Position numbers and translations under genes: made by a program. 64,000 nucleotides of DNA from contig JAIUPT010000042.1 of the NCBI GenBank assembly GCA_022315425.1, positions 1,922,001-1,986,000 of the forward strand. Direction: 5' to 3'. Source of the DNA: Pseudevernia furfuracea. Its lineage: Eukaryota; Ascomycota; Lecanoromycetes; Lecanorales; Parmeliaceae. Below the pieces are notes generated by a model. That model ran no database searches. It saw only the letters and a program-made list of their open reading frames with translations, and had not been told where the DNA came from. Below are positions 10,127-21,477 of the stretch, in pieces; position 1 is the first letter of the stretch; each line of letters opens with the position of its first letter.

Positions 10127-12176
10127 TCAGTGCCAATTCAGAACCGCTTGTGTATTGCTCGTCCCCAGTCCGCTGCCAGGTATCGAATACTGTTGGTTGT
10201 ACGTCAACACGGGAGCTTGCGTTTGGGCTTTGAGGTTTGCCTCTTTGGCACTTTTGTCCGAAAGTTTTCGCTTTGGACCCTGGAATGTCATTGATGGCTC
10301 ATGGGAGGTTTGAGAGACATTATCTTCGAACGATTCCAAGTGGAAAGCTGTATGCGAGGCCGCTTCGGATACCGATGCGTCGAAGGAAGAAACTTGGTAA
10401 AGATTAGAATCTGGCATCGACCTCACGAAGTATGAATTTTCGAGGTTGCTCGACTCATCCACTCCCACATGGTCCAACTCGTAGGACGGCAGAACATTAT
10501 GGGGCATTCGAGATGTAAGGGGGATCCGGGCCGCTTCGTAGGCATTCTCAGACGTGGCGTACATGAAGCCAGTGTTGCCGGTTGCACTTGCCGCCAGGCT
10601 AGATGACCGCGTTGGAAAGGGAAAATTGGAGCTGGTTCTCAACAGCTGCGGATTGGAAGATGGCGATGAAACTGACATGTGCGAGATGCCCCTAGTATTC
10701 TGGTCATTACTGTAGACCTGATGCTGTGCTTGCGGTCCCTCGAAGGAGTCGCTATCTTGATTTGGAAACTGAACGGGGTCAGCGGCGGAACCTCTTTCGA
10801 AGCTCGTAGCCACTGGAGTCGAAGATGGCGTTTGAATACGTCCGGTTATTTCTGAACGGGGACGCAATTTGGATTCTGCATTGCTTCGACTGTACGGGAG
10901 TGTTCCTCTTGCACTGGCTCGACGGAAAGCATCTGTTGCCAGCTCCTTAGCAGCCTCTTCCCCTAATTCAAGCCGGAGTTGTAAATCATCAATGACGGAA
11001 GGGGGCCAGCTGATCCTTGTTTCCACCAAAGTGGGGTCCACTGGGTGGAATAAAATCAGACACTCTTGCTTCACCTCTCGTTGAAGCAAGAGTCCTTTGA
11101 TCACCAGAGTATCCTGCCAATCATCTATGTGCTTTCCCTTCGCATAGTGCTCGCGGTCAATATGACTGGTTCTGTCTGGCAGCCTATTGAAAATGCTGAT
11201 GCAGAATCCGCATGAATATGCCTTTTTATTTCGGACGTCGCGCCACTTGTTCAAAAGCATCTTGATCTTCTCATCCGAAGCTTTGTGTTTCTTGAGGAGC
11301 TCTTCAAAGTTTCCTTTCCGCGATCGTGTAATAGGTTTCCCTAACCACCCCTCATATTGTAAGATATCGTGGTACTGCAGGTGCGGCTTGCTCGGATTCG
11401 ATGTTTCACAAAGGGCGCACTGGAGTCCCCATGGAGTTCTCTCGATAGGCCCCTGAGGCAGGAATACATAGCAATTGTCATGCTCGTTCTCATGTTTTGC
11501 AAACCCACGGTAGGTTGTAAAGACGGTTTGATGCTCGCGCGTCGTGCACCAACGCTCATGTCGGGACCCATGTATGGAGGAACCAGACTCTTGCGCAGTG
11601 GCTGTACTGTCTCGGAGACCTTGCGGAAGAGGCGGTTGCGGCTTGTTCAGATCCAAAACAATCTTCCCTTCATGTTGTGCGTCAGAGTCTTGAGCAATTT
11701 CATTCGATTCCAGACTTTTGATTGCCGTGGGAGGTCGTGAAAGGGATGACAGGCAAGACAGCGATGTATTGTTGGTTGACCAAGATGCAGTGGAGAAACG
11801 ATTGTCGCTAAAGTCGCTTGCAAGGGAGGAACGCTCGCTCTGGATGCTGCCTGTGAGCACGAGTCAGCCGACCTCTTTCGATTCCATTCCAAACCGTCAC
11901 ACCAGAGAAGCGACGACCATGATCAAGCCATGTCTTTATGTAGTCGTCTGGGGCAGAGAGGAGGCACACTAGCGCTCCCAACTGCTGGTTTGTGAGATGG
12001 GGTGCGACTGATCGCAAGGAAGTGAGGTTTGAGAAAATCTCAGAATCATTCAGAGTAGACAGAGCTGCGATGCCTCGTTGCTGTTCGGGCGAAGGCCATG
12101 GTTGATGCAGCGCTGTGGCTGTGGTGGCTGGAGACCGAACTAGTTCGGTCTTAGAAAGCGAATGCGGTTCATCCAT
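10127..12176 (-). CDS. C2H2-type zinc finger protein of unknown role
   Basis: Exons are 12176-11903 and 11850-10127. The 52-bp intron (11851-11902) has a GTGTGA donor, a GCTGACTC branch-like site and a CACAG acceptor, and joins in phase 1, giving 665 aa. A helical N-terminus is followed by a Ser-rich stretch. A zinc-binding core spans about residues 175-320: CALCE followed by His pairs, and CGFCISIFNRLPDRTSHIDREH, a near-canonical C2H2 finger. A basic linker lies between (NKWRDVRNKK). The last 300 residues are Ser/Gln/Asn-rich and probably disordered, with a basic KRKLSDKSAKE motif near the end. This resembles many poorly studied filamentous-fungal C2H2 proteins. A DNA- or RNA-binding regulatory role is inference. 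Confidence 0.75.
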
Positions 12177-13566
12177 GCCGACTAAGAATCGGCATCAACA
12201 GATGCTAATCAGAACGATCAACGTCCTGGCACGGCTCCATTGTTCAAGAAAGAAGATGATTGAGAAAGAAAAAGAGAATGATACAAGGACAATGGCCAAG
12301 GGGGAAAGCCTGCAGGCTGAGCCAACGTGGGAGGGGGAGGGGCCACTGTTCTTGACAGGAGACATGTGCGGTCTGGCAGCCCGGTGCAAGTGTGGCCGCG
12401 AAGGCGAGAGTGGCCAAAGGTAACAGGTTTCATCTCTTGCCTCTGGGGAGGATAAAAGGGGGCCCAGTCGTCAGTGCCGCTAACGTTTCATACTGTGCAC
12501 GGCCTTCGTCCGGACCTTACCTTAGTCTTAATGCTCTGATCGTGACAGCCTCGCGACCACGCAACCAGCGGCCATTACCGAATGCTCGCGTGCCGCTCGA
12601 GGGGGGCTCCGTGAGGTACTATGTAGCTGACTCCTTGGTTTCACGTGGAAATGCAATGTACGGGGATATGCAATCTACTCAATCCATCTACCACCACCCG
12701 AACAAGTAGCTAGCTATATACAGAAATATGTTAAGACTCTGAACAGAGATAAAAGAAAAAGATGGTATTACCTACTCAAATTTGTTGTATCGAGTGTCAT
12801 GCAGTTTCGGGGAGATGTTCGCGTAGTGGTGGATCAGGCCTATCGGACATCGCATATCAGTAGATTGCATTTCTAAGTCGTGGTACACGCCAAGAAATCT
12901 GGTATTTTTCACATCAACATAAGTCGACTGCTACTTCTCCCATCTAAATTATTCTACGATAAGAATTCTTCAATAGAGCATTTTATAGAATTCTTGCACA
13001 TAAACTTAGTGCACCAGACGTTTCGTTGTTGAGTTATACTGGATTTCCTTATAGAGGGGTGTACCACGACTTCTGGAACCCGTACCACCGCGTGGTAAAC
13101 TGGAGACGTTATCGCTTCTTGACAATAAGGCTGACCAACCCTTCAAAATGCATTTGTACCTGAAGCGCGGAGGTAAGCTCACATAATTGTGTGGCCACGT
13201 TTTTTGGATACATTACCTTAGATACCGTCAAAGATTTAGCCTAATGCCCGTCAGTCTTTAGCTCGGGTGGGCATTGGCTCAACGACATCAACATCTAACT
13301 AACCGACCACGCAAAGGCAAACCTGCAGGTGTTTGAGATTGGCGTTCGAGGACATTGCCGGTAGCAGCCGTTACGCTAGCTGGACAATCATGGCCCACGA
13401 AAATTGTAGGGTAGGCCGAGCTCAACTTCACCAGGGCGTTAGAGGTCTTCCCGTTTGACTTACTTACTTAAAGCCTCGTACCTTGCTCTGGCCACTGGAC
13501 AGAGTCTGGCTCGACACACCCTCTACGAGTGCCAAGTTACTATGGAACACTTGGGGGAGTAGGTTG
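12177..13566. other. long intergenic stretch, AT-rich in the middle
   Basis: I see no convincing gene. The 12.72-13.07 kb part is AT-rich and contains the inverted-repeat element listed separately. The right end leads into a TATA box at 13568. Confidence 0.5.
12875..13072. mobile_element. 198-bp AT-rich inverted-repeat element, MITE-like remnant
   Basis: A perfect 14-bp inverted repeat, AAGTCGTGGTACAC at 12875-12888 and GTGTACCACGACTT at 13059-13072, bounds an AT-rich interior without coding capacity. Some weaker complementarity continues inward (AAGAAATC against GGATTTCC). TTCT lies at both edges and could be an overlapping target duplication. Its relation to a known transposon family is not visible. 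Confidence 0.4.
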
Positions 13567-13567
13567 G

Positions 13568-13574
13568 TATAAAA
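13568..13574 (+). promoter_or_regulatory. TATA box
   Basis: TATAAAA is followed by pyrimidine-rich sequence of the kind found at fungal transcription starts (TTTCGTCC..., 13600-13660). It fits the small gene at 13867, about 300 bp downstream, which would imply a leader of roughly 250 nt. Confidence 0.45.
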
Positions 13575-13866
13575 ACCTGTCCCTTTACCGTTCTCCGTCC
13601 TGTATTTCGTCCATCCTACTTTGTCATCTCAAGAGTCTTGTCTCTCGGTCTCTTGTCTCTGACAGTGCCAACTGAAATGCTTCTTCTCAATACCTTCACC
13701 CCATTCCTTGAATCTCAGCTTTCTTGCTCGCCTTCGTATCCGCATTCTCAATCTCACAAAACAAGAAACATTCGTGCCACTGCAGTCAGCAATACTCAAT
13801 ACTCAATACTCAATGCCCACCTGCCTTTCGACTCATTAGCCAATCTCTGACCGCCGACGCTGCAAG

Positions 13867-14295
13867 ATGACAGAGCAAACCAAGAAGACCATCTACACTT
13901 ACCACACCAAATCAACCACCCAAATTCCCCATTCTATGCACAATGCAACCCACCAATCGTACTCGAACCCCCTATACCAGCCCTCCGGCACCTCATCTTC
14001 CCTAAACCCACCCAAGAATTTCTCTTCGGACAGATTCATTCCCATCGCTCGCTCCTGGGGCCAACCACGCACAAATCCCTCCACACCCACAGCAACGCAG
14101 AAACACCACAATAGCTATACCACAACTTCAAGATGGCTCTCCGATCCGCAGTGCGAGCAGCCTTGGAACGCTATCGGTAGCGTACCAGCACGACCGTCCG
14201 GTCCTGGTACTGCCGATGATGTTGCAAAGGAAAAGAAGGATAAGAAGAAAGACAGCGAGCGTGCTACAAGAGGCGGCGCCCCCAGTGCGCGTTGA
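13867..14295 (+). CDS. hypothetical protein, low complexity (142 aa)
   Basis: One open exon lies downstream of a TATA box. The product is Thr/Ser/Pro/Asn-rich in its first 100 residues. It ends in a strongly charged Lys/Asp stretch (KEKKDKKKDSERATR). No domain is recognised. The presumed leader contains another ATG frame of 57 codons (13677-13850) that stops 16 nt before this start. Either that is an upstream frame, or the true gene is built differently. I see no homology that proves expression. Confidence 0.35.
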   Translation: MTEQTKKTIYTYHTKSTTQIPHSMHNATHQSYSNPLYQPSGTSSSLNPPKNFSSDRFIPIARSWGQPRTNPSTPTATQKHHNSYTTTSRWLSDPQCEQPWNAIGSVPARPSGPGTADDVAKEKKDKKKDSERATRGGAPSAR

Positions 14296-14400
14296 AGATG
14301 ATGCACAGTGGGACGCTTACCGGTGCTAGTGTGAGATGGCATGTCAATGGGAACCGGGATGAATTAGATGACAGGTATGTTCAGCTCTGATAAATGGGTC

Positions 14401-14476
14401 GATAGACAGATAGATGGATGAGTAGATAGATGGATGAGTAGATAGATGGATGAGTAGATAGATAGATAGATAGACA
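14401..14476. repeat. minisatellite, 16-bp unit GATAGATGGATGAGTA x3 passing into (GATA)n
   Basis: Three near-perfect 16-bp units are followed by GATA tetramers. It lies 105 bp after the stop of the preceding small frame and has no coding role. Confidence 0.9.
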
Positions 14477-17380
14477 GTTGAACCGGAAAAAGATTAAGTC
14501 GCTAGCTGGCCGGGAATACAGCAAAAAAATCCTCAACAGACCAACAAAAAAAAAGGAAATTCAAGACCGTGAACGCTTGTGAAGCCTGTGTGTGACGGCC
14601 GCCTGAATAGTATCAATGGAAACTGAAACCACGCAAAAACCAAATACGTCAATGAAGCCTCGACATGATCTCCCACCCCAACGGAAGACTCACCGGAGAA
14701 GTTTGTTGGAAAATTGAATAGGCCTAAGCCAGCCTTTTTCCAGAAGTGAGTGGATATGAGATAGAGATCATGGAGCCGGCGAGGACGTGTCGGGCACGTG
14801 GAAAAAGACGGTGGGGAAGGGGGGAGAGCTATGCTGGGTCATTGGGATGGGAACGTTTTTGACTGCGCAGAGGATGGGGGATTCCATAGTCTTCAAGGTG
14901 CGAAGCTGGTATAACTTTTCCGGAGGGCGAGGCGAAGGAGACGCGGGAGAAAGTGACCATGGAAAGAAGGGGGAACGCTCGAGAAGATTGTGGAGAGGCA
15001 TGCGGATTTGGGGGGCCCGGAGACGACTGAGTTTTATCAGGCAGGGGGAGATCTGGATGGGGTTGAAAGCGTTGGACGCGCTACGGGTTTACCGGTGGGT
15101 TGGCAAATGGCAGCGGCACAAGAAGGGGTTTCGCGCTGATCGGTGACGCTGCAAAGTCTCATGACGGCCTTTTTGGTGGAGAGCGTGTTAACAAAGCGAT
15201 GCGGCATTCCCTCTCGGATTGGCAGAGCGGGATCCAAGCGGACGACCTCGTGCTGGTTCAAGCAGTCCTGCTCTGTGAGCAGCTGATGTTTCCCTGCAGG
15301 GCCGCGAAGATTCAAGCAATGACCATGAATAGTAAGCGGGACGGATTCGGACCGGATGCGCCAATTGGAATCATGACTGGTATGCTGAAAACGTTGACAA
15401 GTGATAGCCCGTCGGTCCTCATTAGAACAGCGCCTGTTGTTGCGGCAATCTACAGTTCCTTCTGGATACGCATGTAGGTTGGCTGGGCGGTGCGGAGGCG
15501 AACGTGAGGCTGTCACTGTATACTGGGTATTTATTTAACAGTGTTGGCAACGGTTGAAATAGTTGGGTTTCAGAGTCAAACTGCACCACCCACCACTAGA
15601 AACCAACTGTTCCACTGGTAGTGGAGCAGTCAGTTGGTGCACCATTGCCAACACTGCCAGTGGGTAAAGCGACACCCAACCACCCAACCCCGGCGATGAA
15701 AACTCTTCGCTCACCAGGCTCACACCTGATTCAAGTGCTGCAGAGATGAACAAGGAAAGAATGGCTCAAAGGGCAGCGGTGCGCCGGCCCCCTTGTCTGG
15801 CTCTTCGATCCTCGCTCTTGCAACTAAACATGCACTGATGATGCACACCTCGCTAAGGATTCTACGTCTCTTCACGCTGCAGTCATTCTGATGCGCTCTA
15901 CAGGACCATGAGCCGGAAGCAATCATCGGAAGAGGCATTCGGGAGAGCTAAAGTCAACAGCTACGGTGATAGAACCCATCACGAAGAGGACGGTAAGAGT
16001 GGCATTCGTTATTCGTGAGTGGGATCCTCCTTCCTTCGGGGGAGCTCTGCTGTATATGCTCGCTCTCTATCTACGTTGTTTTGAATGCCTGGGAATCCCA
16101 GCCTGACTTGTGCTCCGGTGGGTAGCAGTTAGCATTCAAAGTCCGCAATAATATCCCCCGATTCGCGATTATGAGAAGATACCGCAAAGATTAGAGGTTT
16201 GAAAAAAAGGGGGTTCTAACACATCTGATAAGAGCAGCGGTAAAGGGTTGAAGCAATTCGATGTTAGAGGGTATGTATTATTGGCGCTTTCAGACAGACG
16301 CTACTCACCTTATCCTGCTCGCATGTTTTCTCTTCTTCTAGTAGCATTCCTTTTTCCAACAAGCACCAACTCCATCAAAAAGAACAAGCGTAGCTCTCTC
16401 GGTTTTTGCAAGCAGGATACGCATCTCAACCACTCCAATCTCCCATCTCCATCAAAAGAGAAGACCCTCAAAGGTAAGGTAAAAAAAGTGCCAGCCTACT
16501 TTCAAGACAGAACCATTCTCTCGACTTCAACAACACTGTGTAGATCGTAACACTCACATCCCCAACAAACGATCCCAGCAGCGCTGGCGCCCGAAGCTTT
16601 TCACCCCCCGAAAATCGGTCAAGTTGTCGGCAAGTGACTGATCGCGCGCGGGCTGACGAGGTTGTTTGTCCCCGAGGCTCACACGTTTGCTCGATCCCCA
16701 CTTCCCCCCCGGATCATTTCGATACGAAAAACCCTAACAGAATGGAAACCATCAGACCACGACCCACGGCAACCAACCCTCCTCCCTCACGACCCGGGTC
16801 ACCCGACCCGCTCCATCCACCGACCCATGGAATCCCGGTTCCGCCACTGCTGTAACGCCGGGAAACGTGACGACGACGAAGGAACGACAGGAGATGGGAG
16901 TAGGAACTGCCGACACCGTCGGTGCGCGGCACGCGTTGTTTGTCGGTTTTTCCGAGCTCGTGGTTCTTTTGCGACCACTGGGTCTTTTGATAAGGCGAGG
17001 CGGGTTTTTTCGGACGAGTTTGGAAGAATGGGTTGGTTGTGGTGTGGGAAAAGAAAAAATCGAATTGGCGTGCGCTGGGTGGGACTTTTGTTTTGGAGAG
17101 ATTGTGTATAGAGAATCAATCAATCGATCAACCAATCGATCGTGCTTTGCTTGGAAACTCCTACGTGTCCTCTATCTAGCTAGACAATGATGATTGCCTT
17201 TGCTTGGGAAATCATGCATTTGGATTACTTCCGTCGTTTGATTGAAACGGATTACTCTCTACTAAGCTTCCATGATCTTCTTGCCTTCTTCACAGATTTC
17301 AAAAACTTTCTTTGCTTTTCTTTTGACGCCGAACTCGATGGAGTGTCAGACAGGCTTTCTTGCTTCTCGGTTGCTCGCAC
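14477..17380. other. 2.9-kb stretch without recognised gene
   Basis: Several overlapping frames of 70-160 codons exist on both strands (for example 15037-15516 minus, 16662-17111 plus). None shows a domain, convincing splice structure or family resemblance. The only structured element I see is the inverted-repeat element at 15539-15656. Confidence 0.5.
15539..15656. mobile_element. 118-bp MITE-like element with 12-bp terminal inverted repeats
   Basis: CAGTGTTGGCAA (15539-15550) is the exact inverse of TTGCCAACACTG (15645-15656). Inside the right half is a second hairpin, ACCAACTG with CAGTTGGT around a CCAC/GTGG stem. Starting with CAGT and ending with ACTG is common for Tc1/mariner/pogo relatives. 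No clear target duplication is visible, so it may be old or may be only a structured hairpin. Confidence 0.5.
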
Positions 17381-17641
17381 TTAGGACAGCCTTGTCTTTG
17401 GTTCTGCCCTCCCCTCCAAATCATCTTTGCCTTGCTTAATATCAGTTCGATCAAGCTTAAACCTTTGAATAGTCGCGCCGATTCCGTGAAGAGCGGCAAA
17501 GCTCAACATGCGGTTGTAAAGAACACCAGGTGCGATGAAGCTAGCTTGGGTTCTCAGTCCGCGGAATAAGAACGATGTGTAGAAAACCTTGAGCTCGCTC
17601 TCAGAGATAGTGAGCGGGTAGATTGCCGCGGGAGACGCCAT
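17381..17641 (-). CDS. small hypothetical protein (86 aa)
   Basis: A single frame starting MASPAAIYPL encodes 86 aa. A central part is rich in Phe, Leu and aromatic residues (KVFYTSFLFRGLRTQASF), and the tail is charged and hydrophilic (KQGKDDLEGRAEPKTRLS). No signal peptide or known domain was recognised. The frame is open 22 codons further upstream; I chose the inner Met because the start of the longer version looks non-coding. Function unknown. Confidence 0.35.
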   Translation of the reverse strand: MASPAAIYPLTISESELKVFYTSFLFRGLRTQASFIAPGVLYNRMLSFAALHGIGATIQRFKLDRTDIKQGKDDLEGRAEPKTRLS

Positions 17642-17927
17642 GATAGATAGGTAAAGCGGCCAGTGGAGTTGATGGCTTGTCGTGACTACTAGATGATCAA
17701 TCGGCATCAGATCTTCGGGTTTGTCGCGGTGTCCTGTGTGACATGGAACTCCGTAGCCCCCCTTAGCTCATAACCCCTTCTTTTTTGTATTCCGTTCCCG
17801 AGAAGGCAATCGCCTCGCAACCCCATTTTGCTACGAACTTGTTCTGGGATGTCTGTATTTTGCGCTCTGTCGCTTCTGTCGATTTTGAAGTGTTGGCGTC
17901 ATCCAGCCCGGCACCGAATGAACATCA

Positions 17928-19275
17928 CTATAACCTGAGCTTGTTCAAACACACAGGCTGCAAAACGGCTAGATCGTTGTTAAATTCACAATTACACCCT
18001 ATCAAGCTCAACTCTTCCGCCGGCGTCTTGCTCAGATCTGGTATTAACCCATCGTTGGACAAATAAGGACAATACTGAAAAGGCGCATGCTGGTAGCCAA
18101 AGTCAGAAAAGTGGTGGATCTGTGTGGGGTTGAGAAGAAGGGCAGCAGCCAGTGAATGCACGGGTGCGTCTCCCCACTGTTAGTGATTTAGTCCGGGCCT
18201 AGTATACTAAAGGCTGGCTGACATACCCGCTCGTAGTAAAATCCACCGTCATTATCCAGAAATTTGAAGAGGTTTCGATATGCTGTGCTGCGATAGAAAT
18301 CCATATCCGCGATCTCGAAATTATTGAAGAAGTGGCAGAGGTTCCAGAGATTGCCATCAGTGTCTCGGTGTCGAGATGAGCGGAGCAGAAGTCGGAAAGG
18401 CCAAGGGAGTAGCGAGAAATTGATCATTGCAGTCCATAGAGCCGTTGTTTTGATCTGATTCATCTTCTTGTAGTCGGAGATTTTACGAAATAAGGTTGGC
18501 ACTGTGTCGCCGAGCTCCCAGAGTGCTTGGACGTAGCCATATATCTTGCCATGCTTTGCCATTTCCACGAACGGGTCGCTACAAAGGTCAGGAGAGCCTA
18601 AGGCTGGCAAGATGAGAACGTACTATGTGATTACGCATGTGAAACGTACGCCAGGTTCAATACGCCAATACCACTTGTACGGCTGCAACAACTCGTGATC
18701 GTAGAACATCCTGAATTGATCACTTCAGTCAAACTTTCAATGCAACAAGTAAGATACTGTAATGACCCAGAGTAAAACCTGCACATGTGATGATAGCTCT
18801 CATTGCCCCCAAAATACTGGCCATCGGCCGCCTGAGCATCCATCTTCACGCGGGCCTTCACCTGATCTATCGAGCTTGGGTAGCCCCACATATCATCGCC
18901 GATGACTCCGAATTCAGTGATACCACTTGCTACCCTTTGCACACCATGGATGAAACTTTGATCCCAAGCCTCGTTGTTGAGGAAAACGATTGGGTAGTGA
19001 AAGTCTTTGTTGAATTGCTCTTCCAGAGACGTGAGAGATCTGATCGCGCCGTCGAGTTCAGCATTCCTTGCTAGCATGAGGAAAGTTGCATTCTCTCTTG
19101 GCGCGTCGACTTTGGGTACTTGGCAGCTGGTATAAAAGGGTGTATCAGGCGGACTTGATGGGCGGGATTCCCGAAAATTGTAGGTATTTATAAAGGTTCC
19201 AACGAACAAGGCGGAAGTTGCAAAACAGATTGTAGCCAGGAAATATCGGTAGTGAAAAAACATTGAAATGAGCAT
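17928..19275 (-). CDS. alpha-1,2-mannosyltransferase, GT15 (Kre2/Mnt1/Ktr family)
   Basis: Exons are 19275-18767, 18710-18624, 18578-18227 and 18176-17928. The introns are 56, 45 and 50 bp, each in phase, giving 398 aa. The N-terminus has a short cytosolic part and a signal-anchor helix (about residues 8-28), as for Golgi type II membrane enzymes. Family motifs follow in order: YPIVFLNNEAWD, YHHMCRFYSG, WYWRIEPGVRFTC, ALWELGDTVPTLFRK, LCHFFNNFEIADMDFYRS, GGFYYERWGDAPVHS and HHFSDFGYQHAP. GT15 enzymes add alpha-1,2-mannose to N- and O-glycans of wall and secreted proteins. The second intron (18579-18623, donor GTACGT) was set by its fit to the family at TYDPF. In most members as I recall them the residue after FTC is Asp; here it is Val. 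Confidence 0.9.
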
Positions 19276-20282
19276 TATTTATCAAAGTACATTGATACTC
19301 TGGTGATGCAAGGTGGTGTCTTTATCCTATGTGGCGTCGGGAAATCAACCGCCTTCCCGGCGACGGTCTCGCGACGGTGTCACGCTTATCTCGCTGCCAA
19401 CGTTGGAGCTTTACATAGAGTCGTATGAAATGGTGACCTGCTACCTTTCAAAAACAGACCTTGCAAGCTGTCGACTTCCTTCGAAGAGCTTGCGGATGGC
19501 TCCTCTTCAGACGTCGAAACAGTAGAGTAAGCTCATGGCTCTGGCTGAAGCTCCAGCCACTTTGAGCGTACTGTCACAGACTCTGAACTCTTGTCTCCGT
19601 TAGTGATAAAACATCATGTTAATGACAAAAAAAAAATAGGCCAAATTCTGCTGTCAGTTCTTAGAGTGGAGTATGCTCTGTTGTAGCCCCACAGCCCTAT
19701 GTCGAGGGCCAATCATTCACAGGCTTATTTACTACCTGAGTGGGTAAGATAAGGTAACTTATTGGATTTGGGCCACGCCCTATGTTCAAGGCCATGTTCA
19801 ATACGCAGCACAAACTTGAATGCCTGAATGGGGGTTGAGGCCGGGGCACATTTCTTGCGGCTTGGCAGCTTCGCGAACCGAGATGAATGTTTAATGACTG
19901 ACTCCTTTACTGCCTGCCCTATGAACGCCGACCGCTGTACACCAATGGTGTAGAATCATTTCACAATGTGGTCGAAAATTGCTAGTAATCGTCGGTATCA
20001 CTAATCAAATCTTCATAACGACGAGTCCTATTTCTTCCCCCAACTTCCTCGTCAAACAGGTTCAACGGTCAGTCATGCTCAGTCCCTTGAGCCAGAGACA
20101 AGTCACCGACTAGCTATCCCTTCGCCTAACTCCTACGCTTGAAGTACAGCCAAGCATATCCTCAAAGGGGTGCCTGTACAAGTAACCGCCCTTTTCCTCA
20201 AGCCCTCCTCGTAACAAGCGGACAGTGAACGAGCCACGTTTCCTCATACGATAATATCATGGCATGTCTTGTCGGTCAATCT
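19276..20282. other. intergenic stretch
   Basis: About 1 kb lies between the GT15 start and the SWIB gene stop. I see no gene. An A10 tract occurs near 19627. Confidence 0.55.
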
Positions 20283-21477
20283 TTACTCGTCCGGGACGTA
20301 CAGATTCTGACTCAGGATCTTGTTCATCGTGAACATGTGCACCTTGTCCTGCTTGAACACCGCTCGCAAGGCGTCATCGCAGCGGATCATTCGCTTGTCA
20401 TTTGGATCTTGAAGGTCATTGGCACGCACGTACGCCCAAATGCGTTTGACTGTCTGAGGTCGAGATAACTACCAAGCAAGATCAGTATAGGCTCGAACAC
20501 TTCGGTAATAGCGTTCCTAGATACATACCTTGATTTCATTGTCCAACAAAGCTGAGAGAGGCGGAGATAGCATCAGCTCTTTCTATAGCCAGTCAGTACT
20601 CGCAATCAAAGAAGCAAGATTGGCCTCGTAGACTTGCATGAAATCCACCACTCCGGACTTTCTCCTTCAAGTCCGAGTCAGATCCATCAATGTCACTATC
20701 ATCTTCTGCCTTTACTTTTGCCGAAGTTTTTTTCTTTAGACTCTTCTTATTCTTCTTCGCTGGCGGTGCTTTTGGCCCTCCACCTCTTGTCGATCTAGTG
20801 CGAGCGTTCTCCTCAGCTTGAAGCTTTGCTGCATATGCGGCGTCGCTGTCGCGCTCTACTTTCTTCTTCTTTTTAGGAGGGGGAGGATCTTTGACGTCTG
20901 AGATCTCCTCCTCATCGCTTTCCTGTTTGTGTTTCTTGGGCGATTGAGAGTTGGCTTTGCGGGTAGGGTTTGACGACACAAGTGAGCCCTCTTTGACAGT
21001 GGACTGGCTATTGGTCTGCTGCGACGTAAGTGAGCCCTCTTTGACAGTGCTGTGGCCAACGGTCTGAAGCGACGCAGGTGATTTGTCCTTGACGCTGGCG
21101 TGGCCGTTCGTCTGTGGAGGCACTTTTCTCAGCTCATCGAATTTGTCGAAACGTCTCATTATAAGGGCCTTGATGGCCGTCTGGGAGAAATGTGAGTAAC
21201 GATATCCGTTGTAGCTTTAGGCGTCGTAGTCTCAAACCTTTTGGGGCGTAATGTCATATTGAACAGACTGCTGGAGACCTTGGCGGATACGTTTCTCTGA
21301 AATGGTGTCGAGATCGCTGGCGGCAAGGATTGAGTCAATGATGGTAGTGAATGACGCTTCAACCTCCGGGGGTACTATCTCAGAGTGGTATCAGCTGACT
21401 GAAGTCGCGGTCTCAAGGGGGGAGGGAGGGATGGAGAGAGGGAGAGAGAGAAGGGGTCCGTGCAACATACAAGACAT
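20283..21477 (-). CDS. DEK-C/SWIB domain protein (Uaf30/Tri1 type)
   Basis: Exons are 21477-21471 (7 nt), 21374-21238, 21180-20638, 20582-20529 and 20468-20283, giving 308 aa. Intron 3 (20583-20637) begins GCAAGT, a GC-AG intron, which restores the SWIB core as GGFH|KELMLSPPLSALL. The N-terminus is a DEK-C helix bundle (SFTTIIDSILAASDL...ISEKRIRQGL). The middle is a lysine-rich, phospho-site-like linker with repeated S-T-V-K-E-G-S-L units. The C-terminus is the SWIB/MDM2 fold (PQTVKRIWAYVR...DKRMIRCDDALR...FTMNKILSQNLY). Yeast relatives are Uaf30, a subunit of the upstream activation factor for rDNA transcription by Pol I, and Tri1. Which of these roles holds here cannot be told from sequence. 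Confidence 0.9.

Noticed and set aside
14401..14476. Possible CRISPR-like array
   Set aside because: Units are contiguous 16-mers without spacers and grade into GATA; it is a minisatellite in a eukaryote.
16662..17135. Overlapping frames of 106-149 codons on both strands
   Set aside because: Mutually overlapping, no domain, no splice support.
18598..18636. GC-AG intron for the GT15 gene
   Set aside because: It would be only 39 bp and break family spacing; the GTACGT donor at 18623 with the TTTGTAG acceptor fits exactly.
20259..20468. 69-codon plus-strand frame
   Set aside because: Antisense to the SWIB exon, whose translation matches the domain over its whole length.
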